Shown here: positions 17,299 through 23,576 of the stretch, in pieces
How positions within the stretch are numbered: position 1 is the first letter of the stretch
Layout of the letters: every line of letters starts with the position of its first letter
IMG/VR virus record: IMGVR_UViG_3300032579_000009
Location: 31,184 to 95,183 of that record
Reading direction: 5' to 3' (one strand)
Source of the DNA: a virus
DNA length: 64,000 nt
Translations under genes and position numbers: made by a program
The notes under the pieces: generated by a model
The model's input: the letters and a program-made list of their open reading frames with translations, nothing else
Databases searched by the model: none
What the model was told of the DNA's origin: nothing

Positions 17299-18770
17299 AA
17301 AAGTTACTGTTAATCTTATTACTTGTATGTTCTAGTGCATGGGCTGACGTTACCCAAGAACATTTTAGCTTCGCACAGGTATTTGATGTACAGTGGTATA
17401 CCAGCAACGGCAAATTATATGCCAGCAGTTTCAATTATTTGTATGCCAGTGTCAACGCAAGTGGCCAATTACAAGCGGGCAGACTAACATCTACACAAAC
17501 TAATGCCTATGCATCAGCTGGTGATTATTTGGCTTTTTTTCATAGCTCAACTAATCCTGGAACCTTTGGACTTGGAGTATATGACACTAACAATAATCTA
17601 GTTCGTGTGTTGGACTACACAGGGACCTTTGTGGCTCTGGCAGATGGTGCTATATTCTATAATGGTAATGGCAGTTGGGGTACATTGTTCACTACAGCAC
17701 AGGGATATAGTTATGGGCAAGGTGGATCTTGGACTATCACACAGAGTTATCCTAGTAATACCTACATGACTAATTATACTCCGCCTAACACTACTCCCTT
17801 AGCGGCAGGACAGTCGGCGCCACCTGCTGTTACTATAACCAGCAGAGTAAACTCAACAATTACCACAACAGCTACAAGTGGAGCGACGGTCTATACCTAC
17901 AGTCAACCTATTACCACTACAACCTATAGTGATGGCTCTCAGACTGTGGTTAACAATGGCAGTGCAGTACTATTAAGCACAACTACTGTGGGTGGGGGCA
18001 GTGGTATTACCAATGCTGAACAAACATCAATGAACATTTCTCGTAATCAGCAGGTCAACTTGCCCACACCCAGCCACGTCTATATAGATCAAATTGGCAG
18101 TGGTGATCATATTAATATCACAGTAAACAATCAGTCTAACCTAATAGGTGGACAAGATCAAACTGCTATGAAAGTTCGTGGCGGCAATAACACAGTTACT
18201 ATACATCAGGGCGACCCTACTAATACATTAAGCACACATAACGTCATAGCCGCAGACCTACTAGGGGGAAGCAATAGTCTAACAGTTAATCAAGGCACAG
18301 ACGCAAACGGTAACGGTAGTGGCACAGACTCTGGATATCATTATAGTAGCATATATGTTAGTGGAGTTAACAATTCAGTTAACGTTCAACAGCAGGCCAC
18401 AGTTAATAATAACGTAGGCAACTATGCCAGCATCAATGTCACAGGCAATCAGAATAACATAGGTCTAATACAAACTGGTAACTCACCTAAACAGTTATTC
18501 ACCGCAGTCTCAGGCAATCAAAATACAGAAACAATTAGTCAAACTGGACTTGGGCAGCATTTTCTAGATGTTAATCTAAATGGAGATGGTAACACTGCTA
18601 CAGTAAATCAGTCAGGCAATACAGCCAACACAGCAACCATCAACCTAACCAATGCTGGTGGCCCCGCTAGTGTAAATCTAACACAAACAGGCGGACAAAG
18701 TTATGGTATAAGTCAAACCTGCGTACAAGCAGGAGGCTGCGGTACTGTGACTGTACGTCAAGGACCGTAA
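17295..18770 (+). CDS. Large secreted curlin-repeat protein 3
   Basis: 491 residues with signal peptide (KLLLILLLVCSSAWAD). Residues ~20-165 form a non-repetitive N-terminal domain (YASSFNYLYASVNASGQL), ~170-235 a Thr/Ser-rich linker, and ~250-491 curlin repeats (VYIDQIGSGDHINITVNNQ, IGLIQTGNSPKQLF, TATVNQSGNTANTATINL). The last residues hold a CVQAGGC pair. The extra N-terminal domain suggests an adhesive or capping role on the amyloid fibre. Last gene of the operon. Confidence 0.82.
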   Translation: MKKLLLILLLVCSSAWADVTQEHFSFAQVFDVQWYTSNGKLYASSFNYLYASVNASGQLQAGRLTSTQTNAYASAGDYLAFFHSSTNPGTFGLGVYDTNNNLVRVLDYTGTFVALADGAIFYNGNGSWGTLFTTAQGYSYGQGGSWTITQSYPSNTYMTNYTPPNTTPLAAGQSAPPAVTITSRVNSTITTTATSGATVYTYSQPITTTTYSDGSQTVVNNGSAVLLSTTTVGGGSGITNAEQTSMNISRNQQVNLPTPSHVYIDQIGSGDHINITVNNQSNLIGGQDQTAMKVRGGNNTVTIHQGDPTNTLSTHNVIAADLLGGSNSLTVNQGTDANGNGSGTDSGYHYSSIYVSGVNNSVNVQQQATVNNNVGNYASINVTGNQNNIGLIQTGNSPKQLFTAVSGNQNTETISQTGLGQHFLDVNLNGDGNTATVNQSGNTANTATINLTNAGGPASVNLTQTGGQSYGISQTCVQAGGCGTVTVRQGP

Positions 18771-18813
18771 CTAAACTGTAATCTAAAATGTAATCTTTTA
18801 ATAGGATATTCTT

Positions 18814-18821
18814 TATAAATA
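18814..18821 (+). promoter_or_regulatory. T4-late-type promoter TATAAATA
   Basis: Exact TATAAATA 20 bases before the ATG at 18842, which has a strong AAAGGAGG site. Confidence 0.5.
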
Positions 18822-18841
18822 TCTTACTAAAGGAGGACATC

Positions 18842-19003
18842 ATGATGAAACAAAGTAAACTAGTAACTAAGTTGTATCGTGCTTGTCTCGACCACGATAC
18901 AGAAGCAATTAAAGAACTACGTAAAAAAGAGTTTCTTAAAATTGTGAAACACAAGGCCGAAGGGAAGCCATTCAACAGCAAATGGTCTATAGTTAGGATC
19001 TAA
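18842..19003 (+). CDS. Small basic protein
   Basis: 53 residues (start MMKQSKLVTKLYRACLDHD), Lys-rich, mostly helical in character. Preceded by AAAGGAGGACATC and a late-type promoter motif, and followed by a strong terminator, so it is a well-delimited single-gene unit. Function unknown. Confidence 0.65.
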   Translation: MMKQSKLVTKLYRACLDHDTEAIKELRKKEFLKIVKHKAEGKPFNSKWSIVRI

Positions 19004-19013
19004 CTGTATCAAT

Positions 19014-19039
19014 AAAAAGCCCCTTAATTGGGGCTTTTT
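19014..19039. terminator. Bidirectional terminator between convergent genes
   Basis: AAAAAGCCCC / GGGGCTTTTT ten-base-pair stem with six-base loop, giving a U-tract in either direction. It separates the plus-strand gene ending at 19003 from the minus-strand gene ending at 19055. Confidence 0.9.
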
Positions 19040-19054
19040 ATTGAGTTAGTTTTC

Positions 19055-19255
19055 TTATGCGTAGGTATCTGGGTTAATTTTTGTTGCTTCTACTAGCTCG
19101 CCTTCGGCATTGTAGACTTTAACGGTTTGATCAACATCAACTTCAGGTTTTACATCTTTACGTGCAAAACTTAGAGCTTCTTTGATAGTTTCAAACTCAT
19201 ACTCTATTTGTTCTAGTACGCCTTTGATCCATCTGTTGATTTTAACTAAGCCCAT
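19055..19255 (-). CDS. Small hypothetical protein, paralog of the next gene
   Basis: 66 residues: KINRWIKGVLEQIEYEFETI, then ALSFARKDVKPEVDVDQTVKVY and an end in DTYA. The protein at 19258-19500 follows the same plan (HKWQRGRLTVQDHEFEDL, ALTFAN, TEQVIKIYDDEDG, DSTYA), so the two are tandem duplicates. Function unknown. Confidence 0.7.
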   Translation of the reverse strand: MGLVKINRWIKGVLEQIEYEFETIKEALSFARKDVKPEVDVDQTVKVYNAEGELVEATKINPDTYA

Positions 19256-19257
19256 GA

Positions 19258-19500
19258 TTAAGCGTAAGTTGAATCCTGACTAGATAACCCAACTGATTGT
19301 ACTAGTGAACCGTCTTCGTCATCATATATCTTAATTACTTGTTCTGTTTCAACTTCGTAAATTGTTTTTTGATGATTTACTTCAGCTTGATTAGCAAATG
19401 TAAGAGCCTGTCCTAGATCTTCAAATTCATGATCTTGAACTGTTAAACGACCTCTTTGCCATTTGTGTACTTTAACGTGATGCTTATTGTGATGTGCCAT
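19258..19500 (-). CDS. Small hypothetical protein, paralog of its neighbour
   Basis: 80 residues, His/Lys-rich N-terminus (MAHHNKHHVKVHKWQRG) and the same pattern as the protein at 19055. Preceded by AAGGATAATAAAA on its strand. Two bases separate it from the next stop-start pair, so they are co-transcribed with the glycosyltransferase at 19506. Confidence 0.7.
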   Translation of the reverse strand: MAHHNKHHVKVHKWQRGRLTVQDHEFEDLGQALTFANQAEVNHQKTIYEVETEQVIKIYDDEDGSLVQSVGLSSQDSTYA

Positions 19501-19505
19501 TTTTA

Positions 19506-20558
19506 TTATCCTTTAAAAATTTTTGCCCAAATCTTACGGGTGTTATCTGTGTATTTATTTAAATTTCTTTGATTCAATGCTACATTAACAGCAGCAAAGC
19601 GGTGTGTACGCAGTAGCGCATCAGCAATTTCGTCGCTTTCAGCTGGGCGAGCATTAAACCATCTAGTAGCCCAAGGAATTTCGTAACTGCCCACTACAGG
19701 CACACCTTGACTGATCAAGTCAGCTGACACAATATTAAATGTTTCACTGAAGTTACACTGTAGGCCAATGTCCATGGTTGAACAGATTTCTAAGAATCCT
19801 TCACGTGGAGTCCACTCATGTCCAATTAGTTGATGCCCTTGGCCAGCCAGATGTTGAAATAGCCCACGTAGGTTATGCATCACAGGATCGCCCTTCATTT
19901 CAATACGGCCCATGTTGATATGGAAACGCAGTTGTTTACCTGCGGTCTGAGCAAACTTAAGAGCTGCTACAGCCTGTACCAAATGATTCTTTAACGGGCG
20001 CACTGCACCAAAACAGGCAATGTCTACCCAGTATTTGTTCTTGTCATATTTTTTCTGTTTCATTTCTTGCGGATAGAAATTAGGCATGTAGATGATACGG
20101 CGCTGAGTTTCTTCGTCAGTCCACCCCTGTTTGATCTGCAGATAAGTTCTAACTTCATCTAACATGCGAGGAGCATTGACACCAATAACAATATTTTTGA
20201 ATGTGACATAGTCGCCAATCCAATCCATGGCCATACCTTCACCAGCCATAAATGGCATTTCACTGTGTAAGCGTATGATCCAAGTTACGTTAGGATGTAG
20301 TTTGGTTAGAATTTCAAACTTTTGCGGAACAACCCAAAGTGCTTCAACAATACAGTGTGTGGGCTTATGGCGTGTTACCAAGCGATCAATGCAGTTGTTG
20401 TCTATAGCCACTTCCATAGCTGACTCAACTCCCATGTCGTTTAGCATTTGATCAACAAAGCTGGCACTGTTAAACAAGCCTGTGCTAAGGCCCTGCGGAC
20501 TGTGTTTAACTGGGTTGAAATCCTCACGCCGCTTGAGGATAAAAAGTACCTTGCTCAT
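19506..20558 (-). CDS. GT4-like glycosyltransferase
   Basis: 350 residues with a GT-B plan. In the C-terminal half, DIACFGAVRPLKNHLVQAV matches the start of a GT4 nucleotide-sugar domain and SETFNIVSADLISQGVPVVGS is the conserved E-x7-E type donor-binding stretch. Transfers a sugar from an activated donor; acceptor may be phage DNA, virion protein or a surface glycan. Similar single glycosyltransferases occur in T4-like aquatic phages. A TATAAATA motif lies 32 bases upstream on this strand. Confidence 0.82.
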   Translation of the reverse strand: MSKVLFILKRREDFNPVKHSPQGLSTGLFNSASFVDQMLNDMGVESAMEVAIDNNCIDRLVTRHKPTHCIVEALWVVPQKFEILTKLHPNVTWIIRLHSEMPFMAGEGMAMDWIGDYVTFKNIVIGVNAPRMLDEVRTYLQIKQGWTDEETQRRIIYMPNFYPQEMKQKKYDKNKYWVDIACFGAVRPLKNHLVQAVAALKFAQTAGKQLRFHINMGRIEMKGDPVMHNLRGLFQHLAGQGHQLIGHEWTPREGFLEICSTMDIGLQCNFSETFNIVSADLISQGVPVVGSYEIPWATRWFNARPAESDEIADALLRTHRFAAVNVALNQRNLNKYTDNTRKIWAKIFKG

Positions 20559-20589
20559 TGAAAAACCTTTCTAATTGATAATATACAGC

Positions 20590-20597
20590 TATTTATA
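20590..20597 (-). promoter_or_regulatory. T4-late-type promoter TATAAATA (minus strand)
   Basis: TATTTATA on the plus strand, i.e. TATAAATA on the minus strand, 32 bases before the glycosyltransferase start. Confidence 0.5.
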
Positions 20598-20646
20598 TCT
20601 TAGACGATTACGTGTAGATTACATTGATAATTCCTTATTATTTTTG

Positions 20647-20675
20647 TTGACTTTAAGATAAATCTGTTGTATAAT
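20647..20675 (+). promoter_or_regulatory. Promoter for the omega-subunit gene (TTGACT-N17-TATAAT)
   Basis: Near-consensus -35 and consensus -10 with a 17-base spacer, ending 29 bases before the ATG at 20705. Confidence 0.8.
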
Positions 20676-20704
20676 AGTTTAAATACTAACGTTTGGAGAA
20701 ATAC

Positions 20705-20953
20705 ATGGACAACAAAACCTACAGTAAAGACTTAGATATTCAAAAGATTGAAAACAATGTAGGGGGTAGCCGTTTTGAATTGATATTAATTGCAGCTACA
20801 CGAGCCCGTGAAATATCTAATATACGCAATATTGCTAATAGAAATAATCCAGCGTTGAAGTATGATACTAAAATTACCACAGAAGCATTAAAAGAAATTG
20901 AAGATGGTAAAATAGGCCGCGAATACTTAATGAAAGTAGTCAAAGCAAGATAA
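20705..20953 (+). CDS. rpoZ: RNA polymerase omega subunit homologue
   Basis: 82 residues from the ATG at 20705, seven bases after GGAG; an in-frame TTG at 20693 overlaps that site and is rejected. NVGGSRFELILIAATRAREI matches the omega core (IGNRFDLVLVAARRARQ in E. coli), and KITTEALKEIEDGKIG matches the second conserved block (KTTVIALREIEEGLI). Omega helps assemble and stabilise beta-prime in host RNA polymerase. A phage copy could replace host omega and alter promoter choice or ppGpp response; that is inference. Strong own promoter suggests early expression. Confidence 0.88.
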   Translation: MDNKTYSKDLDIQKIENNVGGSRFELILIAATRAREISNIRNIANRNNPALKYDTKITTEALKEIEDGKIGREYLMKVVKAR

Positions 20954-20974
20954 CTAATAAGCACAAGTTTCTGC

Positions 20975-21199
20975 ATGAAAACCCTGGCAGACCTAGCCGT
21001 TGGCCAAGTAGCAGTGATCAAAGCCTTAGCGTTTGATGATCTAGGTTACCATAAGCGACTATATGGTCTAGGACTGCGAGAGGGTAAAGAAATAAAAATT
21101 ATTAGAAAGGGGTTGACAGGTAGCCCACTTCATGTTATAATAGGTACTACTGAATTAGCAATTCGTCAAAAAGAGGCGAAAAATATACATATATTTTAA
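20975..21199 (+). CDS. FeoA-domain (SH3-like) protein
   Basis: 74 residues. LADLAVGQVAVIKALAF, then HKRLYGLGLREGKEIKIIRKG, PLHVIIGTTELAIRQKEAKNI follow the FeoA domain closely. FeoA is a small cytoplasmic protein linked to the FeoB ferrous transporter; the same domain ends DtxR regulators. No feoB is nearby. It lies 21 bases after rpoZ, suggesting one transcript. Phage role unknown: it might modulate host FeoB or be a re-used protein-binding fold. Confidence 0.8.
   Translation: MKTLADLAVGQVAVIKALAFDDLGYHKRLYGLGLREGKEIKIIRKGLTGSPLHVIIGTTELAIRQKEAKNIHIF
21113..21141 (+). promoter_or_regulatory. Consensus promoter inside the FeoA-like gene (TTGACA-N17-TATAAT)
   Basis: Perfect -35 and -10 at optimal spacing, located in the 3' part of the FeoA-like coding sequence and facing the 21309 gene and tRNA cluster. 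Confidence 0.75.
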
Positions 21200-21204
21200 T
21201 TCGG

Positions 21205-21212
21205 TATAAATA
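21205..21212 (+). promoter_or_regulatory. T4-late-type motif TATAAATA
   Basis: Exact TATAAATA just after the FeoA-like gene and upstream of a sigma70-type promoter; could give late transcription of the same region. Confidence 0.35.
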
Positions 21213-21236
21213 AATTTATAAGAAATAAAAAAGAGG

Positions 21237-21265
21237 TTGACACAGTTTATATTAGACTGTATAAT
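21237..21265 (+). promoter_or_regulatory. Consensus promoter TTGACA-N17-TATAAT
   Basis: Perfect hexamers and spacing, 44 bases upstream of the small gene at 21309. Confidence 0.85.
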
Positions 21266-21308
21266 AGTTTTTATAGTAACAAATTAATTAAAGGAAAGCG
21301 AAAGCAAA

Positions 21309-21461
21309 ATGTTTAACAACAAGCTACATCAATTTAGAGGATCGAAACAAGTGCAAGCACTCGTAACGATATCTTATTGGCTAGCGATTGAGACAACATT
21401 AGGCAATGATCGTGCACCGAATAGTATCGATGGGGTTCGAGAGGGATGGGATGGTTATTAA
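21309..21461 (+). CDS. Small hypothetical protein
   Basis: 50 residues beginning MFNNKLHQFRGSKQVQALV and ending DGVREGWDGY. Preceded by AAAGGAAAGCG, a perfect promoter, and followed by a strong terminator, so it forms a discrete transcription unit, probably expressed early. No homologue recognised. Confidence 0.65.
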   Translation: MFNNKLHQFRGSKQVQALVTISYWLAIETTLGNDRAPNSIDGVREGWDGY

Positions 21462-21488
21462 GTAAATAACAAAATCCAAAACTTTAAG

Positions 21489-21521
21489 AACCCTAGAACA
21501 GAAATGTTACTAGGGTTTTTT
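21489..21521 (+). terminator. Rho-independent terminator
   Basis: AACCCTAG / CTAGGGTT stem followed by TTTTTT, right after the 50-residue gene. Confidence 0.9.
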
Positions 21522-21740
21522 GTTTTATGTGTCAGGGAAACGAGGTCCAAGCAAGGCACATTAAAGATTGTATGTTAAACGGGCGGGACTAGAGGATGGA
21601 TTACCCTTGTGTGGGTAAAAAAATTCTAGTTATAATAAAACACATTGGACGAATATACTTGCTGGGGTCGTATAATGCGGCGCCTTCAATACCAAACACC
21701 AGTGTGCTTTATTATACGCATTCGCAAGAGTGTGTTTAAA
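21522..21740 (+). other. Intergenic region with inverted repeats ahead of the tRNA cluster
   Basis: No convincing gene. It holds a TTACCC/GGGTAA hairpin (about 21600-21618) and a CGTATAAT...ATTATACG inverted repeat (about 21669-21718). It may be the processed 5' leader of the tRNA precursor or an uncharacterised RNA. Confidence 0.4.
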
Positions 21741-21814
21741 CTCAGTGTGGTGTAGAGATAACATGCGTGGTTTGGGACCATGTGTCGAAGGTTTGATTCC
21801 TTCCACTGAGACCA
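21741..21814 (+). tRNA. tRNA-Pro (TGG)
   Basis: Acceptor CTCAGTG/CACTGAG, anticodon stem CGTGG/CCATG with loop TTTGGGA, T stem GAAGG/CCTTC, encoded CCA. Confidence 0.88.
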
Positions 21815-21820
21815 TTTAGC

Positions 21821-21904
21821 GGGTGATGAGCAGCATTGGCGACTGCAGCAGACTGTAAATCTGTGTCCTCTGGAAACTAGGTTCGACTCCTAGATCACCC
21901 ACCA
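21821..21904 (+). tRNA. tRNA-Tyr (GTA)
   Basis: Acceptor GGGTGAT/ATCACCC, loop CTGTAAA, long variable arm as expected for bacterial Tyr, encoded CCA. Confidence 0.92.
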
Positions 21905-21910
21905 AGTTAT

Positions 21911-22005
21911 GTCGCAGTTCCAGTTACATTAATCTCTCAGTTCAAAGCTGTTAGTGTGCAAAGGACACGAGAAAGTCAACTTCTTCTGGGTAGACTGTGA
22001 CGCCA
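21911..22005 (+). ncRNA. tRNA-like RNA with 3' GCCA but no canonical tRNA body
   Basis: This 95-base element occupies a tRNA slot: six bases after tRNA-Tyr and seven before tRNA-Lys. Its ends form a full seven-pair acceptor-type stem (GTCGCAG/CTGTGAC) followed by G-CCA. Inside, TCCAG/CTGGG extends the stem, and hairpins CAG-TTCAAAG-CTG (a T-loop-like sequence) and GTGT-GCAAAGG-ACAC follow. No anticodon arm with U33 or T arm in the normal position exists. It may be a novel tRNA-like RNA or a scrambled tRNA remnant. Confidence 0.5.
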
Positions 22006-22012
22006 AAATTTA

Positions 22013-22086
22013 GGGTCGTTAATTCAATGGGAGAATAGCTGGCTTTTAACCAGTCTACGACGGATCGTAACCGTCACGACTCACCA
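22013..22086 (+). tRNA. tRNA-Lys (TTT)
   Basis: Acceptor GGGTCGT/ACGACTC, anticodon loop CTTTTAA, T stem GACGG/CCGTC with loop ATCGTAA, encoded CCA. Confidence 0.9.
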
Positions 22087-22133
22087 AGTATTTTATAGAT
22101 AGAGCTAAATAATAGTAATAAGGAGCTCTACCT

Positions 22134-22544
22134 ATGAAGTATTTTAATTGTTTATGTTGCGGAAAAGAAAATATCATTAAAGGCTATAGTTATACAGGAA
22201 AATATTGTAATAACAAATGTCAAGCAACACATCGCACAGCTAAATGGTTTGAAGATAATAAATTATTGTTTGAACAAGGTTTACTTAAGCATAGATCAGC
22301 AATTAAAAAGTTTGTTAAATTAAGAGATGGTGAAATGTGTTCTATTTGCGGACAATCGCCAGAATATAATAACAAGCCGTTAGTTATGATTATAGATCAT
22401 ATTGATGGTGACGCAAGTAATAATATGCCGGATAATTTTAGATTAGTGTGTCCAAATTGCGACTCGCAGTTAGATACATATAAAGCACGAAATATAGGAA
22501 ATGGTCGTGCTACTAAAGGTATGAAATGGTATAGTAGTTTATAA
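22134..22544 (+). CDS. HNH homing-type endonuclease
   Basis: 136 residues. Two zinc-type Cys pairs at the N-terminus (CLCCGKENI) and in CSICGQSPE / CPNC frame an HNH nuclease: MIIDHIDGDASNNMPDNFRLVC carries the His-Asn-His elements. Preceded by AATAAGGAGCTC. Sits between tRNA-Lys and tRNA-Asp, ending two bases before the latter, as a free-standing mobile endonuclease; two further endonuclease genes lie in the same cluster. Confidence 0.88.
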   Translation: MKYFNCLCCGKENIIKGYSYTGKYCNNKCQATHRTAKWFEDNKLLFEQGLLKHRSAIKKFVKLRDGEMCSICGQSPEYNNKPLVMIIDHIDGDASNNMPDNFRLVCPNCDSQLDTYKARNIGNGRATKGMKWYSSL

Positions 22545-22546
22545 AT

Positions 22547-22622
22547 GCGGTATTAGCTCAATCGGGAGAGCACGGCACTGTCACTGCCGAGGTAAGGGGA
22601 TCGAAACCCCTATATCGCGCCA
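22547..22622 (+). tRNA. tRNA-Asp (GTC)
   Basis: Acceptor GCGGTAT/ATATCGC, anticodon CGGCA-CTGTCAC-TGCCG, discriminator G, encoded CCA. Confidence 0.93.
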
Positions 22623-22630
22623 AATAATTG

Positions 22631-22659
22631 TTGACAGCATTGTCTGTTAGCTATATAAT
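22631..22659 (+). promoter_or_regulatory. Consensus promoter for tRNAs (TTGACA-N17-TATAAT)
   Basis: Perfect hexamers and spacing, ending 16 bases before tRNA-Glu. Confidence 0.88.
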
Positions 22660-22675
22660 GTTTATTAGAGTCATT

Positions 22676-22751
22676 GCTCCCATCGTCTAGAGGCCTAGGA
22701 CACCCGCCTTTCACGCAGGTAACACGAGTTCGAATCTCGTTGGGAGTACCA
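22676..22751 (+). tRNA. tRNA-Glu (TTC), copy 1
   Basis: Acceptor GCTCCCA/TGGGAGT, loop CTTTCAC, encoded CCA. The anticodon stem CCCGC/GCAGG has one C-A mismatch that the second Glu copy at 28902 lacks. Confidence 0.85.
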
Positions 22752-22764
22752 GTTTTAAAGTTAC

Positions 22765-22839
22765 GGGCTGTTGGTATACTTGGGAACACACCTGCCTTGC
22801 ACGCAGGAGTACGGGGTTCGACTCCCCGACGGTCCACCA
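22765..22839 (+). tRNA. tRNA-Ala (TGC)
   Basis: Acceptor GGGCTGT/ACGGTCC with G-T pairs, anticodon CCTGC-CTTGCAC-GCAGG, T arm CGGGG/CCCCG, encoded CCA. Confidence 0.9.
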
Positions 22840-22847
22840 AATTAATT

Positions 22848-22922
22848 GCGCGGTTAGCTCAGCGGGAGAGCAGGGCCCTTACAAGGCCAAGGTCGAAAGT
22901 TCAATCCTTTCACTGCGCACCA
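22848..22922 (+). tRNA. tRNA-Val (TAC)
   Basis: Acceptor GCGCGGT/ACTGCGC, D arm GCTC/GAGC, anticodon loop CTTACAA, encoded CCA. Confidence 0.92.
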
Positions 22923-22945
22923 AGTTAGTAGTAGTAAAGTTTTAT

Positions 22946-23021
22946 TCCGGTCAAGCAAACACGGTGTAGGCGGTGGACTGTTAATCCATGAAGGTTGGTT
23001 CGATTCCAACGACCGGAGCCA
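22946..23021 (+). tRNA. tRNA-Asn (GTT)
   Basis: Acceptor TCCGGTC/GACCGGA, anticodon GTGGA-CTGTTAA-TCCAT, discriminator G, encoded CCA. Confidence 0.92.
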
Positions 23022-23028
23022 TTTTTAT

Positions 23029-23102
23029 AGTCTGTTAGTTCAATGGGAGAACAGTCGACTGATAATCGACAAACACTGGATCGTAACCAGTACGGACTAC
23101 CA
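23029..23102 (+). tRNA. tRNA-Ile (GAT)
   Basis: Acceptor AGTCTGT/ACGGACT, anticodon GTCGA-CTGATAA-TCGAC, T stem ACTGG/CCAGT, encoded CCA. Confidence 0.92.
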
Positions 23103-23295
23103 AGTATTCCAACCACATCGCGTTTAGGGTGAAGTAGGGCGTGCCAATAAAACCCTGTAAGATCAAAAATACCTACCAAGCAAGGAGGAATCACAGCGCA
23201 AGCTGAAGAACAATGTGGTGACTTGCTACCCGGGAGAAAGCTGTAACATTACGTATTCGAGGTTAGGAGAGTACAGCAAACCGCCCACTTATTTT
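23103..23295 (+). other. Gene-free, probably structured RNA stretch within the tRNA cluster
   Basis: No open frame. Ends can pair: TCCAACC (23108-23114) with GGTTAGGA (23261-23268), one bulge. Inside is a CAGC-GCAA-GCTG tetraloop hairpin and a GCAAG/CTTGC pairing. Not recognisable as tRNA, RNase P RNA or an intron; possibly a co-transcribed uncharacterised RNA. Confidence 0.35.
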
Positions 23296-23385
23296 GGAAG
23301 CGTGGCAGAGCCTGGCTGATTGCACCTGTCTTGAAAACAGACAAGGGGAAACCCTTCGTGAGTTCGAATCTCACCGCTTCCGCCA
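23296..23385 (+). tRNA. tRNA-Ser (TGA)
   Basis: Acceptor GGAAGCG/CGCTTCC, loop CTTGAAA, long variable arm, discriminator G, encoded CCA. Confidence 0.93.
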
Positions 23386-23396
23386 AATATTTTTAT

Positions 23397-23488
23397 CCTT
23401 CTGTAGTTCAATGGTAGAACGGCTCCCTTATAAGGAGTGAGTGCTAGATAAGCCGCTAATGGGGGTTCGAGTCCCTCCAGAAGGACCA
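23397..23488 (+). tRNA. tRNA with anticodon TAT and a long variable arm
   Basis: Acceptor CCTTCTG/CAGAAGG, D stem GTTC/GAAC, anticodon GCTCC-CTTATAA-GGAGT, T stem GGGGG/CCCTC, A73, encoded CCA. The anticodon UAU predicts Ile (AUA codon), but the 22-base variable region is of the Leu/Ser/Tyr class, which is unusual. Confidence 0.75.
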
Positions 23489-23490
23489 AT

Positions 23491-23564
23491 GCTCTTATAG
23501 TTAAGTGGCATAACGCATCCATGGTAAGGATGTATTCCAAGTTCGATTCTTGGTGAGAGCACCA
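23491..23564 (+). tRNA. tRNA-Thr (GGT)
   Basis: Acceptor GCTCTTA/TGAGAGC, anticodon CATCC-ATGGTAA-GGATG, encoded CCA; two bases after the previous tRNA. Confidence 0.9.
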
Positions 23565-23576
23565 AAAAAGTTTAAT

